This document shows, one piece after another, positions 1-5,777 of a DNA stretch of 6,265 bases (within the stretch, counting starts at the first letter, position 1; each line of letters opens with the position of its first letter). Origin of the DNA: an uncultured Planctomycetota bacterium (GTDB taxonomy: Bacteria; Planctomycetota; SZUA-567; JAFGNG01); assembly GCA_947311175.1 (NCBI GenBank), contig CAMZKK010000033.1, forward strand, positions 1 to 6,265. Direction: 5' to 3'. Under the pieces are notes generated by a model. The model saw only the letters and a list, made by a program, of their open reading frames with translations. It did no database searches and had not been told where the DNA came from. Both the position numbers and the translations under genes were made by a program.

Positions 1-1
1 A

Positions 2-76
2 AGAATTTCACTAAGCGAATCCACCGCTAAACAAGTGGGGGACTTTACTGTCATTTGTGCAACGCCAATAAATTAA
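2..76 (+). CDS. Possible C-terminal tail of an upstream gene (partial)
   Basis: The frame starting at base 2 is open from the window edge and reads 24 residues ending ...DFTVICATPIN before a TAA at 74-76. It reads like ordinary protein, but it is far too short to identify. The minus strand is also open across the same bases, so the coding strand is not certain. If real, the gene body lies outside the window. No terminator hairpin follows; only a T8 run is seen at 83-90. Confidence 0.25.
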   Translation, partial: RISLSESTAKQVGDFTVICATPIN

Positions 77-427
77 CCAACTATTTTTTTTAGCCGCGAA
101 TACGCGAATTGGGATTATAGGAGTTGTGAAGCATCTGTTTACAAGGTAAGTATCGACATTGGAATTTTAAAACAACCCCAGTCAGCGACCCACTAAACGA
201 CCCAGTTAAAAACCTCTTGAAAGTTCTTAAAAATGGGGCTTCCGTTCAAAAGGAGAAAATTGGCCATTCAGATTAGATATTTGATTCAAGGTGATTGGTA
301 GATATTTTGGACAATACTTGTATTTACTCTTGATGATAGCAATAAGTTCCGCAATTTTATCGCTGCTGGACATTATATTGGACTAAGGGCTGAAGAAGGG
401 CTAAATGGACCACATACGGGTGGACGA
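77..427. other. Gene-poor stretch with short direct repeats
   Basis: I see no convincing gene here. The stretch contains an imperfect tandem of CGCGAAT at 95-101 and 103-109, and CGACCCA at 186-192 and again at 198-204. A 22-codon frame from ATG 233 ends at TAG 299-301 and has no Shine-Dalgarno site. The same frame then reopens from 302 into the 428-742 frame, so bases 302-427 may be the front of the decayed gene described there. A minus-strand frame (about 90-245) is open but has no usable start near its beginning. Confidence 0.4.
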
Positions 428-742
428 ATGTCTGGGTTTGTTTTGAGTGTCTTGAGCGGTTGTTTTTATGTTTTCCCATGGGGTTCGTTTGCAAGAATGT
501 CTGGTTTTTTTGTTTTATATAATAAATGTGGCAAAGTATTTAAACCAAAAGAAAACTTTTATGGTAAATCTTCATATGTGACAAAGATAATTTTGTACAT
601 TACACTCTTGGCAATGTCTTCGCCTTTATACACAAAATCAAAAATGCTTGCTGTTACAGGTAAAATAAGTTTAGGATGCAAAGAAAATCTTCAACATATT
701 GCCGAATCTAACAAGGCATTTCATTGCAATCGGCTTAGATAG
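428..742 (+). pseudogene. Unrecognised ORF, probably the front part of a decayed gene
   Basis: This open frame of 104 codons has no family resemblance that I recognise. The ATG at 428 has no Shine-Dalgarno site, and the frame is open upstream to 302 (reading ...FIAAGHYIGLRAEEG... before the ATG), so 428 is probably not a natural start. A short direct repeat (GAATGTCTGG at 426-435 and 495-504) makes residues MSGF occur twice. After the TAG at 740-742 the same frame stays open to 949 and remains protein-like (for example NEIALYNRFKKWAVCLFL). It then appears to continue in the next frame as the 877-1071 reading. A single ancestral gene broken by nonsense and frameshift changes is the simplest reading. 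The alternative is chance open frames in low-complexity DNA. Confidence 0.3.
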
Positions 743-876
743 ACATTCTCGAAAAATGAGATAGCCCTTTACAATAGATTCAAAAAGTGGGCTGTCTGCC
801 TCTTCCTAAAAGGTAAAAAAGACGACGAATCAAGCTATATCGTAAGAAAAGTTCCCTACAGGGTCATGAAGACTTT

Positions 877-1071
877 TTGGTCATGTATGACAAAAAGGGT
901 AACCATCCTGACGGGACTCGGTGCCTTCTTTTTGAAAAAGATAAGGTCATAATAAGGGTCGATGAAGAAAAATTTCAAAGAATACTTCAACTGCAAAAAG
1001 ACTTAGAAGATAACCCCGAAAATATCAAAAAACTCCGAGAGCTAAATTGCTTAGTTATTTTTAGCAAATAA
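877..1071 (+). CDS. Small hypothetical protein or 3' end of the decayed gene
   Basis: This frame encodes a 64-residue charged, soluble-looking protein with a lysine- and glutamate-rich, probably helical C-terminal half (FQRILQLQKDLEDNPENIKKL). I do not recognise it. The start is unclear: TTG 877 and ATG 883 lack a Shine-Dalgarno site, and the frame is open from 817. Just before it, the neighbouring frame ends in a protein-like stretch (YIVRKVPYRVMKTF) that would join smoothly at the T5 run at 874-878. I therefore think this is the C-terminal piece of the gene that starts further left, now out of frame. A strong hairpin lies 17 bases past the stop, as expected for a real transcription unit end. 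The frame has no visible link to the downstream module. Confidence 0.4.
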   Translation: MVMYDKKGNHPDGTRCLLFEKDKVIIRVDEEKFQRILQLQKDLEDNPENIKKLRELNCLVIFSK

Positions 1072-1088
1072 GCATAAATTAATAAATT

Positions 1089-1130
1089 CCTAAATTCAGC
1101 AAGTACCAACTAAAACTTGCTGGATTTAGG
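1089..1130 (+). terminator. 16-bp stem hairpin, likely transcription terminator
   Basis: Bases 1089-1104 pair with 1115-1130 over 16 positions, 15 Watson-Crick and one G-U, around a 10-base loop. It follows the stop at 1069-1071 and separates the decayed region from the promoter of the secreted module. The run after the stem (CTTATTTA) is only weakly T-rich, so it could also be a protein-binding dyad or an mRNA 3'-end stabiliser. Because the stem is nearly symmetrical, it could stop transcription from either side. Confidence 0.5.
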
Positions 1131-1234
1131 CTTATTTACCATCTAAAGACATGCCAGTATGCCTTCCGATAAAAAACTTAAAAGAATTTTTTCTGCTTGA
1201 CAGAAAAGTTAATCCAAATTACCCTCTAGCGTAT

Positions 1235-1263
1235 TAATAACATTATGATAACTTAGTGATAAC
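1235..1263 (+). promoter_or_regulatory. Three phased TRATAAC repeats, candidate activator site
   Basis: TAATAAC (1235-1241), TGATAAC (1246-1252) and TGATAAC (1257-1263) are spaced exactly 11 bp start to start, with 4-bp gaps. This 7+4+7 geometry is the one known for tandem sites of OmpR/PhoB-type response regulators, although the sequence is not the Pho box. The last repeat ends 17 bp before the TATAAT at 1281, so it sits where a -35 box would be, as in class II activation. An inverted ATAAC/GTTAT pair (1259-1263 and 1269-1273) overlaps it. The regulator is not in the window. Confidence 0.4.
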
Positions 1264-1286
1264 ATGTAGTTATTGTGGTATATAAT
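1256..1286 (+). promoter_or_regulatory. Sigma-70-like promoter for the secreted module
   Basis: A perfect -10 hexamer TATAAT lies at 1281-1286. The best -35 candidate is GTGATA at 1256-1261 (four of six matches to TTGACA, 19-bp spacer), which is weak and overlaps the phased heptamers, suggesting activator dependence. Transcription would start near 1293, leaving a leader of about 60 bases before the ATG at 1353. A better -35 (TTGACA, 1197-1202) is present upstream, but its 17-bp-spaced -10 (TACCCT) is poor. Confidence 0.5.
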
Positions 1287-1339
1287 GTAGGTAAAAAATC
1301 AATCTGAATTTAATGGATGAAGCTCAATGCTTTAATTAT

Positions 1340-1345
1340 AGGGAG
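1340..1345 (+). promoter_or_regulatory. Shine-Dalgarno site deciding the fibre gene start
   Basis: AGGGAG lies 7 bases before ATG 1353. The in-frame upstream ATG at 1317 has no purine-rich site before it and would add 12 residues ahead of an already complete signal peptide. ATG 1353 is therefore preferred. Confidence 0.6.
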
Positions 1346-1352
1346 TTTTTTA

Positions 1353-3596
1353 ATGACAACTATGCACAGGATGACAAGGGGATTACTTCTTGCTTTATTG
1401 GTTACTGGAACTGCACAAGCGGCAGACCATACGCAAGGAAGGAAGATTAGACAGGCAAATATTGAATATGATGGCAAGAGGATTCAACTCGAAAAAAATT
1501 ATGATGCGACAATCATTAAGGATGAAAAAGAGCATGATTCTGCAGTTGGGGAAAATGAAAACACATTCAATGTCACCAAAGAAAACGCTAGAATAAAGTT
1601 CGAAAAGAAAAAAACTACAGCAAAGGCTGTTAATAATAAAGAAATTACTGATGCTGATGTCCTCTACGATAACACAGTAAATAAGGTCGTTTCAGACAGA
1701 GACGCGATGATGAATATGGAAATTGAAAAATATACAAAAACTTATGATAATCGTCATCGTAGCCTCGCGAACAGCGAAGATAGGATTGAGACTAAATACG
1801 AAAATGATACTAATGCAGCTGTCAATGAAGAAAATAAATTAATTGAAGATTCAAACAACCTGCTCAATCGCTCAGTTCATAACTCTAAAGCAAAATGTGA
1901 TGCCGATGTCGACAACTCAAGCAAAAGTTTTGACAAGAATTATATTGAAGCTGTTAAATTAGAAAAACAAAAGTGTATCACCGCAAAAAAACTTTTTGAA
2001 TCCACAAGTAGACAATCAAGAATTAACTTCAACGCCACTGTTAAGAATGCAGTAAAAGCATATAGTGCAACCCATGACAGAGCTAGTTCTGAATTTATAG
2101 CTACGGTGAATAAAGCAAAAACCGAATTTGATAACACTGTTGATAATGCGGTAAAAACTTTACGTTCTGATGAAAGTAGTGCGCGCAGTAATCATGAAAA
2201 AGAATACGCAAACCTTAATAAGACTAAGGTCGATGCCTATACAATTGCTCACGCAAAATTCAAAACTGACACAAACGCAGCAGAAGAAACGTACAAAAAA
2301 GCTAAGGCTGAAGCGGAAATAAAGGCCGAGAAGCTGTACATTGAAGCAAAGACAAAAGTAAGGACCGATGGCAAGGACGCAACTTTAGACTTTAATAACG
2401 CCATCGAAACTAATAGAAAAAAATACGATGCCTCTATCGCTAAGGCAAAAGAGACATATTATAATGATATTAAGGGTGCACCAAAATTCCGTCACGTTAA
2501 GATGGCAAAATTAAAATACGAAATAGCAATCTGTAAAATCAATAAAGCATTTGATACCGGAAAAGATAATGCAGAAAACAATTATGAAATCCAAAAGGTT
2601 GCGGCAAAGGTTACATTTGACGTAGCAAAAGAAGACATCAAGAAGAATAGAACACTTTCGATTATTGCGGCGAGAGCGGTAAAGGAAAAAACTCTTGATA
2701 CCGCAGTTGCAATTCATGAAAAATCCCTTCATGATGCATCAAAAGCATACGAGCAAGGGAAAACAAGTAGCAAAGCAAATTACGTATTGGCTATGAAAAA
2801 TGCTACACGTAAATATAATGACAGCATTAGTAATGCAAGGAAGCTTTGCAAAAACCAAATAAATGATTCAGAAAGAAAGCTTGAAAATATCATAAACGAT
2901 GCTAGATTAAAACGTCAAGAAGATCGAATAGCAGCTCGCAAACAACACGACACTAGCGTTAAGGATGCACGCACTGCCCGTAATACTGAATATGCAATAG
3001 CTCGCAAAACTTGTGCTGATGCAGTCATTGCTGCGGTTGACAAGAGAGCTAGCGACCATATCTTATCTCGTGAGGTTCGCGACTCTTCAATTGCTAAAGC
3101 TGCTCATTTGCGTGAAAAGACAGTAATCATTGCAAAACGTGACTGTGATGGCAAAGAGATTACCTTTAATAATGAGTATGAGATTGAAGTTAATAACGCC
3201 CGCAGAATTTTTGAAAAGGCTGTAATTACCGCAAAAGAAGCTCGTGATTTAGCATTATCTGAGGTTAATCGTGAAGCTGAAAAAACACGACTAGATGAAG
3301 GTGAAAAACATGAACACAGTAAGATGAATACTTGGGAAAAGTATGAAACAACAATTGCAAATACCAAACATGCTTATGAAACAGCGATTGACAAGGCAGC
3401 ATTAACATTCACCAGCAAGCATTTTGAATTAATCAAAAAGTATGAAAATCTAGTTAGGCAAAGTAAGACTAATCTTGGCGTGGATATTCGCAAATACAGA
3501 CTTGAACATAGCCTTAAAGTATACCGTGCTAAAGACCAGTACTACGGTAAAACCTCAGCTAACGCTTGGTATAAAAAATTTGAAAATGTAAAATAA
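1353..3596 (+). CDS. Secreted giant hendecad-repeat helical fibre protein
   Basis: The protein has 747 residues from ATG 1353 (759 if ATG 1317 were used). Residues 1-23 form a Sec signal peptide: arginines at 6 and 9, core LLLALLV, cleavage after AQA. Almost everything after it is an uninterrupted series of 11-residue units (residues 28-740). The pattern is aromatic or His at position 1, D/E at 2, V/I at 5 and A/S at 8, typical of hendecad helices, which form straight or slightly right-handed coiled coils. Residues 380-388 form a 9-residue unit directly after the only proline of the mature protein (P377). It splits the array into 32 units on each side. There are six cysteines, no hydrophobic C-terminal tail, no LPxTG-like anchor and no enzyme motif. 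It is probably an extracellular or periplasmic rod, co-transcribed with the GH36-like gene 72 bases downstream. I do not recognise a named family. The repeat is seen directly; the fibre role is inferred. Confidence 0.85.
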   Translation: MTTMHRMTRGLLLALLVTGTAQAADHTQGRKIRQANIEYDGKRIQLEKNYDATIIKDEKEHDSAVGENENTFNVTKENARIKFEKKKTTAKAVNNKEITDADVLYDNTVNKVVSDRDAMMNMEIEKYTKTYDNRHRSLANSEDRIETKYENDTNAAVNEENKLIEDSNNLLNRSVHNSKAKCDADVDNSSKSFDKNYIEAVKLEKQKCITAKKLFESTSRQSRINFNATVKNAVKAYSATHDRASSEFIATVNKAKTEFDNTVDNAVKTLRSDESSARSNHEKEYANLNKTKVDAYTIAHAKFKTDTNAAEETYKKAKAEAEIKAEKLYIEAKTKVRTDGKDATLDFNNAIETNRKKYDASIAKAKETYYNDIKGAPKFRHVKMAKLKYEIAICKINKAFDTGKDNAENNYEIQKVAAKVTFDVAKEDIKKNRTLSIIAARAVKEKTLDTAVAIHEKSLHDASKAYEQGKTSSKANYVLAMKNATRKYNDSISNARKLCKNQINDSERKLENIINDARLKRQEDRIAARKQHDTSVKDARTARNTEYAIARKTCADAVIAAVDKRASDHILSREVRDSSIAKAAHLREKTVIIAKRDCDGKEITFNNEYEIEVNNARRIFEKAVITAKEARDLALSEVNREAEKTRLDEGEKHEHSKMNTWEKYETTIANTKHAYETAIDKAALTFTSKHFELIKKYENLVRQSKTNLGVDIRKYRLEHSLKVYRAKDQYYGKTSANAWYKKFENVK
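1434..3572 (+). repeat. 65-unit protein-level 11-residue (33-bp) repeat array
   Basis: Read in frame, the gene divides into 65 consecutive units, all exactly 11 codons except one of 9 codons (2490-2516). By hand count over the 63 full units from 1467, position 1 is Tyr or Phe in 32 (His in 6, Cys in 4), position 2 is Asp or Glu in 34, position 5 is Val, Ile, Leu or Met in 34, and position 8 is Ala in 36 and Ser in 8. Typical units are FNATVKNAVKA, FDNTVDNAVKT and YETAIDKAALT. DNA identity between most units is low, so the array is old. Neighbouring units at 3342-3407 (YETTIANTKHA, YETAIDKAALT) remain similar in DNA and may be a recent duplication. Confidence 0.85.
2457..2516 (+). other. Central hinge of the fibre protein: Gly-Pro unit plus 9-residue phase break
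   Basis: The unit YYNDIKGAPKF (2457-2489) carries G375 and the only proline of the mature protein. The next unit, RHVKMAKLK (2490-2516), is two residues short, the only break in the 11-residue phase. Exactly 32 full units lie before it (counting the one at residues 28-38) and 32 after. This suggests a bend or hairpin turn between two equal arms. Confidence 0.6.
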
Positions 3597-3624
3597 CAAA
3601 AAACCAAAACATTATATAAAACAT

Positions 3625-3656
3625 TTAAACCCCTCTGCATTTTTAGAGGGGTTTAA
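3625..3656 (+). terminator. Intergenic 12-bp hairpin between the two module genes
   Basis: TTAAACCCCTCT (3625-3636) pairs perfectly with 3645-3656 around an 8-base loop (3637-3644). The G+C-rich stem followed by TTTAATAT resembles an intrinsic terminator. It lies 28 bases after the fibre stop and three bases before the Shine-Dalgarno site of the next gene. I see no promoter for the second gene in the 72-base gap. A leaky terminator or mRNA processing point, giving more fibre than GH36-like protein, fits best. Confidence 0.6.
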
Positions 3657-3659
3657 TAT

Positions 3660-3663
3660 GGAG
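3660..3663 (+). promoter_or_regulatory. Shine-Dalgarno site of the GH36-like gene
   Basis: GGAG lies 5 bases before ATG 3669. This start gives a signal peptide with lysines at residues 4 and 6. The next in-frame ATG (3696) would lose them. Confidence 0.5.
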
Positions 3664-3668
3664 CATAG

Positions 3669-5777
3669 ATGAACATTAAAATAAAACCCAGCATTATGAC
3701 TATCTATTTATCTTTTTTTTGTTTTTTTATGTATGTTAGCTCTTCAGTGGTTGCACAGGACAAAGGCAGGACAAAGGCAGAAATAATGCTTGGGAAAAAA
3801 CCCGAGGTTCTTGAAGACGTAGCTCCAAAAACTGACAAAACCGCAAAAACTAAAGAAAGCACAAAGAACGATAATCACCCTATAAACAAAACGACCTTGG
3901 ATAGCTTGAAAAAAAACAGCCCGTTGATCTTTTTGAGAAAAGAAGAAGCGCTGTGTAGTATTTTTAAAGATGTTGGAGTTTTCGAACTTTTTCTAGGTAA
4001 CAGACAGTTTAAAAATGCAAGAATATTCATCAATGGCATTTCTGTTTTGAAAGATGCAAAATATACCCAAAAAAGAAAAAATGGAGTTTGGGCGACAAGA
4101 AAAATTGAGGAGCTTATTGTCAATACAAGGATTAGATTTGTTGATAACGAATGGCTTGGCATTTCTATTTCTCTAACCAATACATCTGAAGAAGCTAAAC
4201 TCATTAAGGATATCAGATTTATTGATTGCGAGTACAGCAACGCCCTTTTTGGCACAGAAAAAATCAACAAAATGCGACTTTTTTCACACTCTTCACCAGA
4301 GCTAAATGGTAATCCAGGATGGGTTAATATTGGTGAAACCAGCCATACCGTAAATACCCTAGGAGCACTTTATATTCCAGAGCTGAAAAATGTTTGGTTT
4401 ATGGCGTGGCAGTTACCTCATAGGTGGCCATATACAATTTCAATTGATGGCAAGAGCAAGAGATTTAGTACTTCGGTAAATCTGCAAGATAATTTCACAA
4501 TTAGACCTGGAGCTACTGTTAGCTTTGATGAATTCGTCATTAATGGCTCACTACCTTTTGAAGCTAGCTTGAAGGAGTATGGTGAATTGTTTAAAGCTCG
4601 TTATCCAAAATCATTACCAAAGATTCAACACGGTTATTTATTTTCTGGAGATGGTGATGAAAAAATAGTTGCAGAGAAATCTCTGAAGAGACTAAAACTT
4701 CTCTCAGAGTGGAAGAATGGAGCGTCGTACATATCATATTACATACTTAAAGAAGGTTGGAATAATGACATTGGTGACTGGTCATTTAATGCCGGATTCA
4801 GTAGCATTAACCCAAATTGGTCGAAGTCGGTCAAGAAGGCAAAGGCAATTCCAGGAATTTCTATCTCGCCTTTTAAAATATCTAAAACTTTAAACAAAAC
4901 TGCAAAACTACCTGTGCTAGAAATTAAGAAAATAGAGAATTCAAAATATTCTATATGTGACCCATCTACTGAGGTATTTATAAAAAATAGTTGCAGGCAA
5001 TTTTATCGTCTAGTAAATTTAGGAATTAAGCTTTTTAGGGTTAGAGGGATAACTAGTGACATTTCATTAGAAGATAAACATATATCCCTTAAGGATAACT
5101 CATTTACCATGGAATCTGCTCTTATATATACATATTCAGCTATTCGCAAAATCACTGGCAATAACACACTATTGTTAAGCGATGAAAAAGCCATTTATTC
5201 AACAGCAGGGAATATTGATATCTTACAGGCAGGGCTTACTGCACCAAGTGACTGGATAGAGATACGAGAGAAAATTGTTCGTAAAAATGCTTTTCGTTTT
5301 TGGATGCACGACACAATTTATCTTATCGCCCAAGCTCCACTTAATTTCGGCAGTAAATCATCACCTACAAAAGTTAGATTAACTCTCGACGAATTGAGAT
5401 CGTGGTGCTCATACTTGGTTATTACGGGTGGACCTATATTTATTGAAAATAATGTAGAAGATTTATCTTCAGAAAAACAAAAACTTATGCTGATTACTCT
5501 AAAGCATTCAGGCGGGAATGCCGGCTCTCCTATAGATATATTAAAAAACAACTTGCCTGAAAAATGGATTCGGCGTGAAAGTGATAAAGTTTACATAGCC
5601 CTAATAAACTGGAGTGATAAGACAAAAGAAATCTTACTTGATTACAATCAAGTAAGAGAACTCGCCCTAAAAACAAAACTGACAGATATTTTCACGAATA
5701 AACCTCAACAAATAAATACCGGTGTGCTTAAGATTAATTTAAAGCCACATCAATCATTTTGTACGATTATCAAGTAA
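3669..5777 (+). CDS. Secreted GH36/melibiase-like protein with degenerate active site
   Basis: This 702-residue protein has a signal peptide at residues 1-29 (YLSFFCFFMYV core, cleavage after VVA) and a Lys/Thr-rich linker at about 41-80. The rest matches the GH36-type layout. A beta-sandwich domain spans about 85-300 (SLTNTSEEAKLIKDI). A barrel spans about 318-600, with KEGW at 361, GDW at 369, ISPF at 399, DPST at 431, LTLDELRSWC at 571 and ITGGPI at 585. A C-terminal beta domain spans about 630-702. In active family members the barrel carries a DDGW-type sugar-binding motif and a K-x-D nucleophile. Here these places read KEGW and R-V-R (457-459), so both key acids look lost. The acid/base may survive in APSDW (525-529), but that alignment is unsure. 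It is probably a non-catalytic carbohydrate-binding relative, exported with the fibre protein upstream. The GH36-like fold is likely; the loss of catalysis is inferred from motif reading without an alignment. Confidence 0.7.
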   Translation: MNIKIKPSIMTIYLSFFCFFMYVSSSVVAQDKGRTKAEIMLGKKPEVLEDVAPKTDKTAKTKESTKNDNHPINKTTLDSLKKNSPLIFLRKEEALCSIFKDVGVFELFLGNRQFKNARIFINGISVLKDAKYTQKRKNGVWATRKIEELIVNTRIRFVDNEWLGISISLTNTSEEAKLIKDIRFIDCEYSNALFGTEKINKMRLFSHSSPELNGNPGWVNIGETSHTVNTLGALYIPELKNVWFMAWQLPHRWPYTISIDGKSKRFSTSVNLQDNFTIRPGATVSFDEFVINGSLPFEASLKEYGELFKARYPKSLPKIQHGYLFSGDGDEKIVAEKSLKRLKLLSEWKNGASYISYYILKEGWNNDIGDWSFNAGFSSINPNWSKSVKKAKAIPGISISPFKISKTLNKTAKLPVLEIKKIENSKYSICDPSTEVFIKNSCRQFYRLVNLGIKLFRVRGITSDISLEDKHISLKDNSFTMESALIYTYSAIRKITGNNTLLLSDEKAIYSTAGNIDILQAGLTAPSDWIEIREKIVRKNAFRFWMHDTIYLIAQAPLNFGSKSSPTKVRLTLDELRSWCSYLVITGGPIFIENNVEDLSSEKQKLMLITLKHSGGNAGSPIDILKNNLPEKWIRRESDKVYIALINWSDKTKEILLDYNQVRELALKTKLTDIFTNKPQQINTGVLKINLKPHQSFCTIIK
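3713..3728 (+). repeat. T8 and T7 homopolymer runs inside the signal peptide codons
   Basis: T8 (3713-3720) and T7 (3722-3728), split by one G, encode the phenylalanines of the signal peptide core (FFCFF). Runs of this length can slip and would frameshift the gene at codons 15-20. They may also simply reflect Phe codons in A+T-rich DNA. Confidence 0.45.
3757..3778 (+). repeat. Exact 11-bp tandem repeat at the signal cleavage site
   Basis: AGGACAAAGGC occurs twice in a row (3757-3767 and 3768-3778), just after the codon for the predicted cleavage residue A29. Because 11 is not a multiple of 3, losing or gaining one copy would shift the reading frame. The present two-copy state keeps the 702-codon frame open. 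Confidence 0.6.

Noticed and set aside
90..245. Minus-strand open frame of about 51 codons
   Set aside because: It has no start codon near its beginning and no recognisable motif. Its T-G-S-rich text comes from the repeated CGACCCA bases.
1197..1225. TTGACA as the main -35 of the module promoter
   Set aside because: The matching -10 at 17 bp is TACCCT, only three of six bases. The TATAAT at 1281 is far stronger but too distant to pair with it.
1313..1450. A 45-codon frame overlapping the start of the fibre gene
   Set aside because: It has no Shine-Dalgarno site, and it runs out of frame through the signal peptide codons. It is most likely a chance frame.
1390..1596. A 68-codon plus-strand frame inside the fibre gene
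   Set aside because: It is a shadow of the repeat-rich fibre gene in another frame, rich in K, M and R with no start signal.
1940..3367. Three minus-strand frames (1940-2137, 2511-2732, 3104-3367) inside the fibre gene
   Set aside because: They read as antisense images of the helical repeats (runs of F, V, S, L). The plus-strand hendecad register across them is unbroken.
1434..3572. CRISPR array or satellite DNA as an explanation for the periodicity
   Set aside because: The 33-bp period is seen at the protein level in one frame; DNA units are not conserved and there are no repeat-spacer boundaries.
3580..3620. A promoter for the GH36-like gene using TTGAAA and TATATA or TATAAA
   Set aside because: The spacer is 27 bp or more, too long for sigma-70, and transcripts would still run through the hairpin at 3625-3656.
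3875..4270. A 131-codon minus-strand frame inside the GH36-like gene
   Set aside because: The plus strand encodes the conserved-looking N-terminal domain here, and the antisense reading has no family features.
5003..5551. Two minus-strand frames inside the GH36-like barrel and C-terminal region
   Set aside because: They lie opposite recognisable GH36-type motifs and have no start signals.
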